Positions 46,170 through 54,700 of a stretch of 64,000 nucleotides of DNA are shown here, one piece after another (position 1 is the first letter of the stretch; each line of letters starts with the position of its first letter). The position numbers and the translations under genes were made by a program. The DNA is from Sphaerisporangium sp040683095 (GTDB taxonomy: Bacteria; Actinomycetota; Actinomycetes; Streptosporangiales; Streptosporangiaceae). Location of the stretch: contig NZ_JBFBCI010000010.1 of NCBI RefSeq assembly GCF_040683095.1, positions 62,001-126,000 on the forward strand, written 5' to 3'. Below the pieces are notes generated by a model. The model saw only the letters and a list, made by a program, of their open reading frames with translations. It was not told the DNA's origin and did no database searches.

Positions 46170-46242
46170 GCCCCGATAGACCAACGGCAGAGTCAATGGC
46201 CTCAAAATCCATCAAGTGTGGGTTCGAATCCCACTCGGGGCA
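46170..46242 (+). tRNA. tRNA-Leu (anticodon CAA) with short variable arm
   Basis: A complete 73-nt cloverleaf: 7-bp acceptor stem (GCCCCGA/TCGGGGC, 46170-46176 with 46235-46241), a three-pair D stem, anticodon loop CTCAAAA with CAA at 46203-46205, and a perfect T arm (46218-46234, loop TTCGAAT). The discriminator base is A, no CCA is encoded. The variable loop is only five nt, whereas leucine tRNAs are normally class II with a long arm. The anticodon stem has one C-U mismatch next to the loop (46200/46208). The gene lies between the ANTAR regulator and pyk. Confidence 0.8.
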
Positions 46243-46374
46243 CTGAAGCGGGAACCCAGCGCGAACAGCGGCGGGGACCCAGACGCGAATCGGGCACCCA
46301 CGCACGACGGGAGCGACCCGTCGAGGGCCGCTCCCGTCCGCCGCGAGGCCGTTTCCGTCGCGACATCGTCCTGA

Positions 46375-46406
46375 TTCGGCCCGCCGGAGCCCTCCGGCGG
46401 GCCGAA
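46375..46406 (-). terminator. Pyruvate kinase terminator
   Basis: A perfect 15-bp stem (46375-46389 with 46392-46406) starts 7 nt past the pyk stop codon. The symmetric structure could also stop transcription coming from the tRNA gene. Confidence 0.8.
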
Positions 46407-46412
46407 CTTCGC

Positions 46413-47843
46413 TCAGCCGGCGCTGGAGACCGCCGAGCCGATGGTGTGCACGCGCAGGGCGTTGGTGGACCCGGGGTTGCCGGGAGGCGAGCCGGCGACG
46501 ATCACGACCTTGTCGCCCTTCTCGCAGCGGCCGAGCGAGAGCAGGGCCGACTCGACCTGGCGCACCATGTCGTCGGTGTGGTGGACGAAGGGGACCTCGA
46601 AGGTCTCGACGCCCCACGTGAGCGCGAGCTGGCCGCGCACCTCGGGCGCGGAGGTGAAGGCCAGCAGCGGGATCGGCGAGCGGTAGCGGGCCAGACGGCG
46701 CGCGGTCTCACCGGACATCGTGAAGGCGCACAGGGCCTTGGCCCCGACGATCGCGCCGACCTCGGCGGCGGCGCGGGCGATGGCCCCGCCGGTCGTCTCC
46801 GGAAGGCGGTCGAAGGTGTGGGTGGACTGCAGCGTCTCGGCCTCGGCGGCGCAGGCGATGCGGTCCATGGTGGCCACGGCCTCGATCGGGTGGTCGCCGA
46901 CCGACGTCTCGCCCGAGAGCATGACCGCGTCGGCGCCGTCCATGACGGCGTAGGCGACGTCGGAGGCCTCGGCGCGGGTGGGCCGGGGCGCGCTCATCAT
47001 CGAGTCCAGCATCTGGGTGGCGACGATGACCGGGTGGGCCTTCTCGCGCGCCAGGGCGATGGCACGGCGCTGGACGATCGGGACCTGCTCCAGCGGAAGC
47101 TCCACGCCGAGGTCGCCGCGGGCGACCATGATGCCGTCGAAAGCGTCGACGATCTCCTCCAGGAGGTCGACGGCCTGCGGCTTCTCGATCTTGGCGAGCA
47201 GCGGGAGGTGCACGCCCTCCTCGTCCATGATCTGCCGGACCAGGGCGGCGTCATCGGGGCTGCGGACGAAGGAGAGGGCGATCAGGTCGAAGCCCGTGCG
47301 CAGCGCCCAGCGCAGGTCTTCCTCGTCCTTCTCGGTGAGGGCGGGGGCGGACACGGCGACGCCGGGCAGGTTGAGGCCCTTGTTGTTGGAGATCATGCCG
47401 CCGACGACGACCTTGGTGACGACGCGCGGGCCCTCGACGGCCGTGGCCTCCAGGACCAGGCGCCCGTCGTCGACCAGGATCTTGTCGCCCGGCTTGACGT
47501 CGGTGGGCAGGCCCTCGTAGGTGGTGGAGACCAGCGCGCGGTCGCCGGGGACGTCCTCGGTCGTGATCGTGAAGACGTCGCCGAAGCCCAGGCGGACCGG
47601 GCCCTCGGCGAAGCGGCCGACCCGGATCTTGGGCCCCTGCAGGTCCGCCAGGACGCCTACGGCCTTGCCTAGGTCGGCGGCGGCCTCCCGCACCCGGCCG
47701 TGAATCTCCTTGTGGAGCTCATGGCTCCCATGACTGAGGTTGAACCGGGCGACGTTCATTCCCGCCGCGATCAGTTCGCGCAGGCGCTCCGGAGAGGAGG
47801 TGGCCGGCCCCAGTGTGCACACGATCTTCGCTCGACGACTCAC
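46413..47843 (-). CDS. pyk: Pyruvate kinase
   Basis: Pyruvate kinase converts phosphoenolpyruvate and ADP to pyruvate and ATP. The 476-residue protein opens RRAKIVCTLGPATSSPERL, has the active-site region GIMVARGDLGVELPLEQVP, the substrate segment LLAKIEKPQAVDLLEEI, and the signature TRAEASDVAYAVMDGADAVM. A C-terminal allosteric domain follows. The GTG at 47843 follows AGGA closely, and a TAGGGT box lies 7 nt upstream, so either leaderless or SD-led initiation is possible. Confidence 0.96.
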   Translation of the reverse strand: MSRRAKIVCTLGPATSSPERLRELIAAGMNVARFNLSHGSHELHKEIHGRVREAAADLGKAVGVLADLQGPKIRVGRFAEGPVRLGFGDVFTITTEDVPGDRALVSTTYEGLPTDVKPGDKILVDDGRLVLEATAVEGPRVVTKVVVGGMISNNKGLNLPGVAVSAPALTEKDEEDLRWALRTGFDLIALSFVRSPDDAALVRQIMDEEGVHLPLLAKIEKPQAVDLLEEIVDAFDGIMVARGDLGVELPLEQVPIVQRRAIALAREKAHPVIVATQMLDSMMSAPRPTRAEASDVAYAVMDGADAVMLSGETSVGDHPIEAVATMDRIACAAEAETLQSTHTFDRLPETTGGAIARAAAEVGAIVGAKALCAFTMSGETARRLARYRSPIPLLAFTSAPEVRGQLALTWGVETFEVPFVHHTDDMVRQVESALLSLGRCEKGDKVVIVAGSPPGNPGSTNALRVHTIGSAVSSAG

Positions 47844-47850
47844 AAGTCCT

Positions 47851-47856
47851 ACCCTA
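47851..47856 (-). promoter_or_regulatory. -10 box TAGGGT of pyk
   Basis: TAGGGT lies 7 nt before the GTG at 47843. Confidence 0.45.
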
Positions 47857-48000
47857 ATTGGTACAGACCACTTGGCGATGACGAAGTCCACAGCCCCCGG
47901 CGAAATCCAGGTGACGTGGGGCCGCCATAAGGGCCGCGGCGCGCCGAGTCGCAGGAAGAGGCCCCTGTCGCCAGGGGGTCGCCAGAGTGGGGACGCGACT

Positions 48001-48132
48001 GTGCCCATTGCCGAGCCTCCGGCTCGGCAATTCAGGGCGCCCCTTTAGGCGGCGTTCTTCCGCCCTCAGGCACAAGGGACCGTTCCTCACCCTTGCACCC
48101 GAGAACTCCAGAACACCGCCGCGCCCCGAACG
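48001..48132. repeat. Intergenic tandem repeat, copy 1 (132 bp)
   Basis: This copy starts GTGCCCATTGCCGAGCC and ends with CGCCGCGCCCCGAACG; the same pattern recurs in copy 2 with substitutions and small gaps. It contains a perfect hairpin (GCCGAGCC, tcc, GGCTCGGC at about 48010-48028). Both strands have open frames across it, but I see no start signal or domain. It lies between pyk and the subtilase gene. Confidence 0.8.
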
Positions 48133-48265
48133 GTGCCTATTGCCGCGCCTTCGGCACGGCGGGTTCGGGGCACACTTCAGGCGATGTTCTTCCGTCGTCA
48201 CTCGGAAGGGCTCGTCCCTCACCCTTCCTCCCTCCTCCTCCAGAACACCACCGCGCCCCGAACAG
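48133..48265. repeat. Intergenic tandem repeat, copy 2 (133 bp)
   Basis: The copy begins GTGCCTATTGCCGCGCC and ends CACCGCGCCCCGAACAG, directly before the subtilase stop codon at 48267. Its hairpin is GCCGCGCC-ttc-GGCACGGC with one mismatch. Blocks shared with copy 1 include GCGnTGTTCTTCCG, CTCACCCTTnC and CCAGAACACC. The hairpin falls where a terminator for the subtilase gene would be expected. Confidence 0.8.
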
Positions 48266-48266
48266 G

Positions 48267-49988
48267 TCAGCCCTTGGTGGCGGCGGCGCGGGAGGCGCTG
48301 ACGATGCCGCGCCCGTAGAAGCCGTTCTTGGTGCGGGAGCCGGCGCAGACGTGCGTCTCCTCGCTGACGGAGTACTTCGTGGAGCCGGACGCGGGGCACG
48401 CCATCGGGGTGGCCGTGGCGTACAGCAGCCTCTCCACCGTGGCCGGGCTGAGGGCCAGGCCGCCCTTGCCGGGCTTGCCGAAGCGGCTGATCAGGATCGC
48501 GGCGACGCCGGTGGCATGCGGCGACGCCATCGAGGTGCCCGACAGGTACTGGTAGTAGGCGCACTTCCCGTTGTGGCAGTCGCGTACCACCTGCGAGCTC
48601 TTGGGCCTGCCCGAGGCGTCGATCAGGTTCTGCCTGCGCAGCGCCTTCTCGGGAGCCGCGGCGAGGATCTCACGGGCCGTGCCCTTCAGGGACGTGCCCT
48701 CGTCGGACGGGTCGCCGCCGGGGGCGGACAGGTCGGTCTGCTCCACGCCGTAGTCGGAGTACCAGGCCTTGCCGCCGCTCGGGCCGAGCGCGGAGATGGA
48801 GATGACACCGCGGGACTCGGCCGGGACGTTGATGCACGAGTTGTCGATCCTGCGCTCGCGCTCGCTGTTGAGGGGGTAGCCGGGGCTGTCCTTGTCCACG
48901 GTCGGGCGGCCGAGGTCGGTGGAACCGTTGCCGAGGGCGCTGATGAGCGTGACGCCGTGGCCGCGGGCGTAGTCGAGCGCGCGCTGGACGCCGGTGACGA
49001 CGCCCTGCTGCTGGAGCTGCTCGGCCCGCGAGTCCGACGGGTTGTGCGCGCAGTTGAACGTCCAGGGGTCGACGAAGAAGCTCATGTTGACCACGTCGAT
49101 GCCCGCGTCGCCCGCGTAGGTGAGCGCGTCCAGGACCGGCTTGAGGAAGAAGAAGCCCGAGTCCGTGCCGGCGCGGATGTTGACCAGCGACACGTCCGGC
49201 GCGACGCCCGCGACGCCGATGCCGTTGAGCGGCGAGCCGATCGTGCTGGCGACGTGGGTGCCGTGGCCGTCGTCGTCCACGTCGACCGGGTCCTTGCAGC
49301 CCTTGGCCTCGCACGGCCCGTCGAGCGTCTTGCCGTTGGGGTCGTTGGGACGGTCGGTGACGAAGTTGCGGCTGAGCGCCCGGTTGAAGTTCGGGGCGAT
49401 GTCGGGATGCTTGCCGTCCACGCCGGTGTCGATGATGCCGACCAGGACCTTCTTGTTGCCGCGCGCCGTGGCGTAGGAGCCGGTGGCGGTGGCGCCGATC
49501 ATCTTCATGTCCCACTGCCGGGACGAGAGCGGGTCCGCGCCGCCCTTGGCCGCGGCGCTCCCGGACGCCGTGCTCTCGGACGCCGTGCTCTCTGAGACGG
49601 TGCTCTCGGAAGCGCGCCGGACCGTGTCCGCCGCGCCGCGCGCGGACGTGGAGGTCAGGGCGGTGGCCGTGCCGATCCGGCGGTCGCTCGTCACGCCGAC
49701 GACGGACGAGGAGGCGCCGAGCCGCGCGGCGAACGCGGTTCCCGCGCCCCGGGCGACGACGTAGCCGAGCTTGGCGTCCACCGCGCCCGCCGAGCCGCCC
49801 GCGGTCCTGATCGCGCCGAGCGCGTCGTCCCGGGCTCCGGGGGCGTAGAAGACCAGGAACTCGGACGTCGCCCCGGAGGCCGGCGCGGCGCCGGCGGGAC
49901 CGGCACCCGTCAGGACAGAACCGGCGGCGAGCGCACCCACCGTGACCGAAACGACCGCGCCTTTCAGGCGTCCGTACCCCCGCACCAT
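48267..49988 (-). CDS. Secreted S8 (subtilisin-like) serine protease
   Basis: The 573-residue preproprotein has a Sec signal peptide (VSVTVGALAAGSVLTGAGPAGA), an inhibitor-like propeptide (FLVFYAPGARDDALGAIR), a Ser/Thr/Glu-repeat linker and a subtilase domain. The catalytic triad is Asp in VGIIDTGVDGKHPD, His in DDDGHGTHVASTIG and Ser in LSGTSMASPHATGV; the oxyanion Asn is in ISALGNGS. An ATG at 49988 follows GGAG by seven nt. The linker ESTVSESTASESTASGS is encoded by 15-bp tandem repeats. Substrate is unknown; an extracellular or wall-associated location is likely. Confidence 0.94.
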   Translation of the reverse strand: MVRGYGRLKGAVVSVTVGALAAGSVLTGAGPAGAAPASGATSEFLVFYAPGARDDALGAIRTAGGSAGAVDAKLGYVVARGAGTAFAARLGASSSVVGVTSDRRIGTATALTSTSARGAADTVRRASESTVSESTASESTASGSAAAKGGADPLSSRQWDMKMIGATATGSYATARGNKKVLVGIIDTGVDGKHPDIAPNFNRALSRNFVTDRPNDPNGKTLDGPCEAKGCKDPVDVDDDGHGTHVASTIGSPLNGIGVAGVAPDVSLVNIRAGTDSGFFFLKPVLDALTYAGDAGIDVVNMSFFVDPWTFNCAHNPSDSRAEQLQQQGVVTGVQRALDYARGHGVTLISALGNGSTDLGRPTVDKDSPGYPLNSERERRIDNSCINVPAESRGVISISALGPSGGKAWYSDYGVEQTDLSAPGGDPSDEGTSLKGTAREILAAAPEKALRRQNLIDASGRPKSSQVVRDCHNGKCAYYQYLSGTSMASPHATGVAAILISRFGKPGKGGLALSPATVERLLYATATPMACPASGSTKYSVSEETHVCAGSRTKNGFYGRGIVSASRAAATKG

Positions 49989-50140
49989 TGACCCTCTCCT
50001 CTTGCCTCACCTACGACGAGGCAGCATCTTTCAGTGGATCGAGGACCAAAGCAACTTGTGGACAGATTCCTCCGGCATACGATCCGATCTATACAGATGT
50101 AACTACAAGCTATATGAGACGCGCATAAAAACACATAAAG

Positions 50141-50173
50141 AGGACGGCGCTTCGGTGGGCGAAACGCCGTCCT
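50141..50173 (-). terminator. gltD rho-independent terminator
   Basis: A perfect 9-bp stem (50141-50149 with 50165-50173) is followed on the minus strand by CTCTTTATGTGTTTTTATG, a T-rich tail rarely seen at this GC content. It begins about 90 nt past the gltD stop and lies in the AT-rich spacer upstream of the subtilase gene. Confidence 0.85.
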
Positions 50174-50260
50174 CGCAGGTCACCTCACCGGCAGGTCCAG
50201 GGCCGCCGCAGCCGCGCCCCGGACCGTGCCGTCACACCGTGAGCCCTCAGAGCGTACCCC

Positions 50261-51745
50261 TCAGACCAGGGGGCGGGCCGTCGGCGGGATCGCCACGGGC
50301 AGGGCGGTGTGCCCGGTCAGGTAGCGGTCGACGGACGCGGCCGCCGAGCGGCCCTCCGCGATCGCCCAGACGATGAGCGACTGCCCCCGGCCCATGTCGC
50401 CGGCGACGAAGACGCCCTCGACGCCCGACATGTAGCCCTTGTCCCGCGCGACGTTGCCGCGGGCGTCGAAGAACGCCTCCGGCTCGTCCGCGAGCGCCGC
50501 GAGGTCGTCGAGCAGCGGGCCCTTCTCCGGCCCCACGAAGCCCATCGCCAGCGTGACCAGCTCGGCGGGGATCTCGCGCTCCGAGCCCGGGATGGGCTTG
50601 AAACCGCTCGCAGGGCCCTCGACGTCCACCAGGCGCAGCGCCTTCAGCCGGCCCCGCTCGTCGCCGACGAACTCGGTCGTGGACACCGCGTACACCCGCG
50701 CGCCGCCCTCGGCCTCGAGCTCCTCGTGCGCGCTCTCCACCTTGAACAGTATCGGGTAGGTCGGCCACGGCTGGGCGTCCGGCCGCTGGGCCGGCGGCAT
50801 CGGCATGATCTCCAGCTGGGTGATGGAGGCCGCGCCCTGGCGCAGCGCCGTGCCGATGCAGTCGGCGCCGGTGTCGCCGCCGCCGATCACCACGACGTGC
50901 TTGCCCTCGGCGGAGATCGGGGACCGCGGGTAGTCGCCCTCCTGCGCCTTGTTGGCGGGCGGGAGGTACTCCATCGCCTGGTGCACGCCCGCGAGCTCGC
51001 GCCCCGCCACCGGCAGGTCGCGCCACGCCGTGGCACCGCCCGCCAGCACGATGGCGTCGAACTCCTCGCGCAGGCGCGCGACCGTGACGTCCACGCCGGC
51101 GTTGACCCCGGCGCGGAACTCGGTGCCCTCGGCGCGCATCTGCGCCAGGCGCCGGTCGACGTGGCGCTTCTCCATCTTGAACTCGGGGATGCCGTAGCGC
51201 AGCAGGCCGCCGATACGGTCGGCCCGCTCGAACACCACGACGTCGTGCCCGGCCCGGGTGAGCTGCTGGGCGGCCGCCAGGCCCGCGGGCCCGGAGCCGA
51301 CCACGGCCACCCGCTTGCCGGTCTTGGACGTCGGCGGCCGCGGGGGCACCCAGCCCTCGGCGAAGGCGCGGTCGATGATCTCGACCTCGACGCGCTTGAT
51401 CGCCACCGGGTCGGAGTTGATGCCGAGCACGCACGCCGCCTCGCACGGGGCGGGGCACAACCTACCGGTGAACTCCGGGAAGTTGTTGGTCGCGTGCAGC
51501 CGCTCGATCGCCTCGCGCCAGTCGTCGCGATAGACCAGGTCGTTCCACTCGGGGATGAGGTTCCCGAGCGGGCAGCCGTTGTGGCAGAACGGGATGCCAC
51601 AGTCCATGCAGCGCGCGGCCTGCGTGGTGAGCGCGGGCTTGGGGAAGTCCTCGTAGACCTCGCGCCAGTCGCGGATGCGCACGTCGACCGGGCGGCGCGC
51701 CGGCAGCTCACGGGCGTGCGTCAGGAAACCCTTCGGGTCGGCCAT
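50261..51745 (-). CDS. gltD: Glutamate synthase small subunit (GltD)
   Basis: GltD supplies electrons from NADPH through FAD and iron-sulfur clusters to the large subunit. The 494-residue protein has an N-terminal Fe-S cysteine series (CMDCGIPFCHNGCPLGN and CPAPCEAACV), a first dinucleotide-binding motif (VAVVGSGPAGLAAAQQL) and a second (HVVVIGGGDTGADCIGTAL). The C-terminus includes GVFVAGDMGRGQSLIVWAIA. ATG 51745 lies after AAAGGGGGG. The gene starts 16 nt past gltB, so the two subunits are co-transcribed. Confidence 0.96.
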   Translation of the reverse strand: MADPKGFLTHARELPARRPVDVRIRDWREVYEDFPKPALTTQAARCMDCGIPFCHNGCPLGNLIPEWNDLVYRDDWREAIERLHATNNFPEFTGRLCPAPCEAACVLGINSDPVAIKRVEVEIIDRAFAEGWVPPRPPTSKTGKRVAVVGSGPAGLAAAQQLTRAGHDVVVFERADRIGGLLRYGIPEFKMEKRHVDRRLAQMRAEGTEFRAGVNAGVDVTVARLREEFDAIVLAGGATAWRDLPVAGRELAGVHQAMEYLPPANKAQEGDYPRSPISAEGKHVVVIGGGDTGADCIGTALRQGAASITQLEIMPMPPAQRPDAQPWPTYPILFKVESAHEELEAEGGARVYAVSTTEFVGDERGRLKALRLVDVEGPASGFKPIPGSEREIPAELVTLAMGFVGPEKGPLLDDLAALADEPEAFFDARGNVARDKGYMSGVEGVFVAGDMGRGQSLIVWAIAEGRSAAASVDRYLTGHTALPVAIPPTARPLV

Positions 51746-51761
51746 TCGGTGAAACCCCCCT

Positions 51762-54700
51762 TTAACCGTGCACGGCGGCCATGACCGCCTCGTCGATGTC
51801 CCGGCCCTCGGCCCGCGCGGTCTCGGCGGCCTTGAGCACCCTCTTGTAGTCGATCGGCATGATCTTGCCGAAGCGGGTAAGCGTGCCGTCCCAGTCGTCC
51901 AGCAGCGCCTTGGCGACGGTGGAGCCCGTCTCGGCCAGGTGGCGCTCGACGATCTCGCGCAGGAACTCCGAGTCGGACTCGGTGAGCTGCTCGATCTCGA
52001 CCATCTCGCGGTTGACCCGCGCCTGGTTCAGGTCCAGCACGTAGGCGATTCCGCCCGACATGCCCGCCGCGAAGTTGCGGCCGGTCGGGCCGAGCACGAC
52101 CGCGCGTCCGCCGGTCATGTACTCGCAGCCGTGGTCGCCCACGCCCTCGACGACGGCGGTCGCGCCGGAGTTGCGGACGCAGAACCGCTCGCCGGCCACG
52201 CCGCGGATGAACACCTCGCCGGAGGTCGCGCCGTACAGGCCGACGTTGCCGGCGATGACCTGCGTCTCGGCGCTGAACGGCGCGTCCGGGTGCGGCCGCA
52301 CGGTGACACGCCCGCCCGACAGGCCCTTGGCCAGGTAGTCGTTGGCGTCGCCGGTCAGCCGCAGCGTAACGCCCTTCGGCACGAACGCGCCGAAGGAGTT
52401 GCCCGCCGAGCCGGTGAAGCTCACGTCGATCGTGTTGTCCGGCAGTCCCTCGCCGCCGTACCGCTTGGTCACCTGGTTGCCCAGCATGGTGCCGACCGTG
52501 CGGTTGACGTTGCGGATCGGCAGCTCCAGCGTCACCCGGTCGCCGTACTTCAGCGCGCCCTCGGCGAGCTGGATCAGCGTGTTGTCCAGCGCCTTGTCCA
52601 GGCCGTGGTCCTGCGGGACGGTGTGCCGCAGCGGCGTGCCCTCGGGAAGCGAGGGCACGTGCAGGATCGGGGACAGGTCCAGGCCCGCCGCCTTCCAGTG
52701 GTCCTCGGCGGCCGTGGTGTCCAGGAACTCGGCGTGGCCGACGGCCTCGTCGATCGAGCGGAACCCGAGCGCGGCGAGGTACTCGCGCACCTCCCGGGCG
52801 ACGAACTCGAAGAAGTTGACCACGAACTCCGGCTTGCCGCTGAACCGCCTGCGCAGCTCGGGGTTCTGCGTCGCGACGCCCACCGGGCAGGTGTCCAGGT
52901 GGCAGACGCGCATCATGACGCAGCCGGACACCACCAGCGGCGCGGTCGCGAAGCCGAACTCCTCGGCCCCGAGCAGCGCGGCGACGATGACGTCCCTGCC
53001 GGTCTTGAGCTGGCCGTCGGCCTGGACGACGATGCGGTCGCGCAGGCCGTTGAGCAGCAGGGTCTGCTGGGTCTCGGCCAGGCCGAGCTCCCAGGGCGCG
53101 CCCGCGTGCTTGATCGAGGTCAGCGGCGAGGCGCCGGTGCCGCCGTCGTGGCCGGAGATGAGCACGACGTCGGCGTGGGCCTTGCTGACGCCCGCCGCGA
53201 CCGTGCCGACCCCGACCTCGGCGACCAGCTTGACGTGGACGCGCGCCTCGGGGTTGGAGTTCTTCAGGTCGTGGATGAGCTGGGCGAGGTCCTCGATCGA
53301 GTAGATGTCGTGGTGCGGCGGCGGCGAGATGAGGCCGACGCCGGGCGTGGAGTGCCGGGTCTTGGCGATCCACGGGTACACCTTGTGGCCGGGAAGCTGG
53401 CCGCCCTCGCCCGGCTTGGCGCCCTGCGCCATCTTGATCTGCAGGTCAGCGGCGTTGACCAGGTACTCGCTGGTGACGCCGAAGCGGCCGGAGGCCACCT
53501 GCTTGATCGCGCTGCGGCGCACGGGGTCGTGCAGGCGCTCGGGGTCCTCGCCGCCCTCGCCGGTGTTGGACTTGGCGCCCAGCCGGTTCATGGCGATCGC
53601 GATGGTCTCGTGCGCCTCCCGCGAGATCGACCCGTAGGACATCGCGCCGGTGGAGAACCGCTTGACGATGCTCTCGACCGGCTCGACCTCATCGATCGGC
53701 ACGGCCGGGCGCAGGCCCTCGCGCAGCTTGAACAGGCCGCGCAGCGTCATGAGCTTCTCGGCCTGGCCGTCCACCAGGTCGGTGTACTGCTTGAAGATCT
53801 CGTAGCGGCGGGCGCGGGTGGCGTGCTGGAGGCGGAAGACCGTCTCCGGGCTGAACAGGTGCGGCTCGCCCTCGCGGCGCCACTGGTACTCGCCGCCGAC
53901 CTCCAGCCGGCGGTGGGCGTTCTCGGCGCGCGGGTAGGCGCGCCGGTGGCGCAGCGCGGTCTCCCCGGCGAGCACGTCGAAGCCGACGCCGCCCAGGCGC
54001 GAGGTGGTGCCCGCGAAGCAGGCGTCCACGACGTCCTGGCCGAGGCCGAGCGCCTCGAAGATCTGCGCGCCGGTGTAGGACGCGACCGTGGACACGCCCA
54101 TCTTGGACATGATCTTCAGGACGCCCTTGCCGTACGCCTTGATCAGGTTGCGGACGGCCGCGCGCGGGTCGAGCGCGAGCGTCCCGGAGGCGATCATGTC
54201 CTCGACGGTCTCGATCGCGAGGTACGGGTTCACCGCGGAGGCGCCGTAGCCGATCAGCAGTGCCATGTGGTGGCACTCGCGGGCCTCGCCGGTCTCGACG
54301 ACCAGGCCGACGCGCGTCCGCGACTTCTCGTGGATCAGGTGGTGGTGCACCGCGCCGGTCAGCATCAGCGACGGGATCGGCGCCATACGGGCATCGGAGC
54401 CGCGGTCGGACAGCACGATGATGCGGGCCCCGCCCGCGATGGCCTCGGAGACCTCGGCGCAGATCTCCTCCAGGCGGTGCAGCAGCCCCTCGCCGCCGCC
54501 GGACACCTCGAACAGGCCGGAGACGACGTGCGGCTGGAAGCCCGGCAGCGCGCCCTCGTCGTTGATGTGGATGATCTTCGCGAGCTCGTCGTTGTCGATC
54601 ACCGGGTACGGCAGCACGAGCCTGCGGCAGGACGCCGGGCCCGGCGCGAGCAGGTTGCCCTCGGGGCCGATCGTCGTCTGCAGCGAGGTGACCAGCTCTT

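Noticed and set aside
47987..48564. Frames across the tandem repeat suggesting a repeat protein
   Set aside because: The frame continues into the subtilase antisense strand, with no start signal; similarity between halves reflects the DNA duplication.
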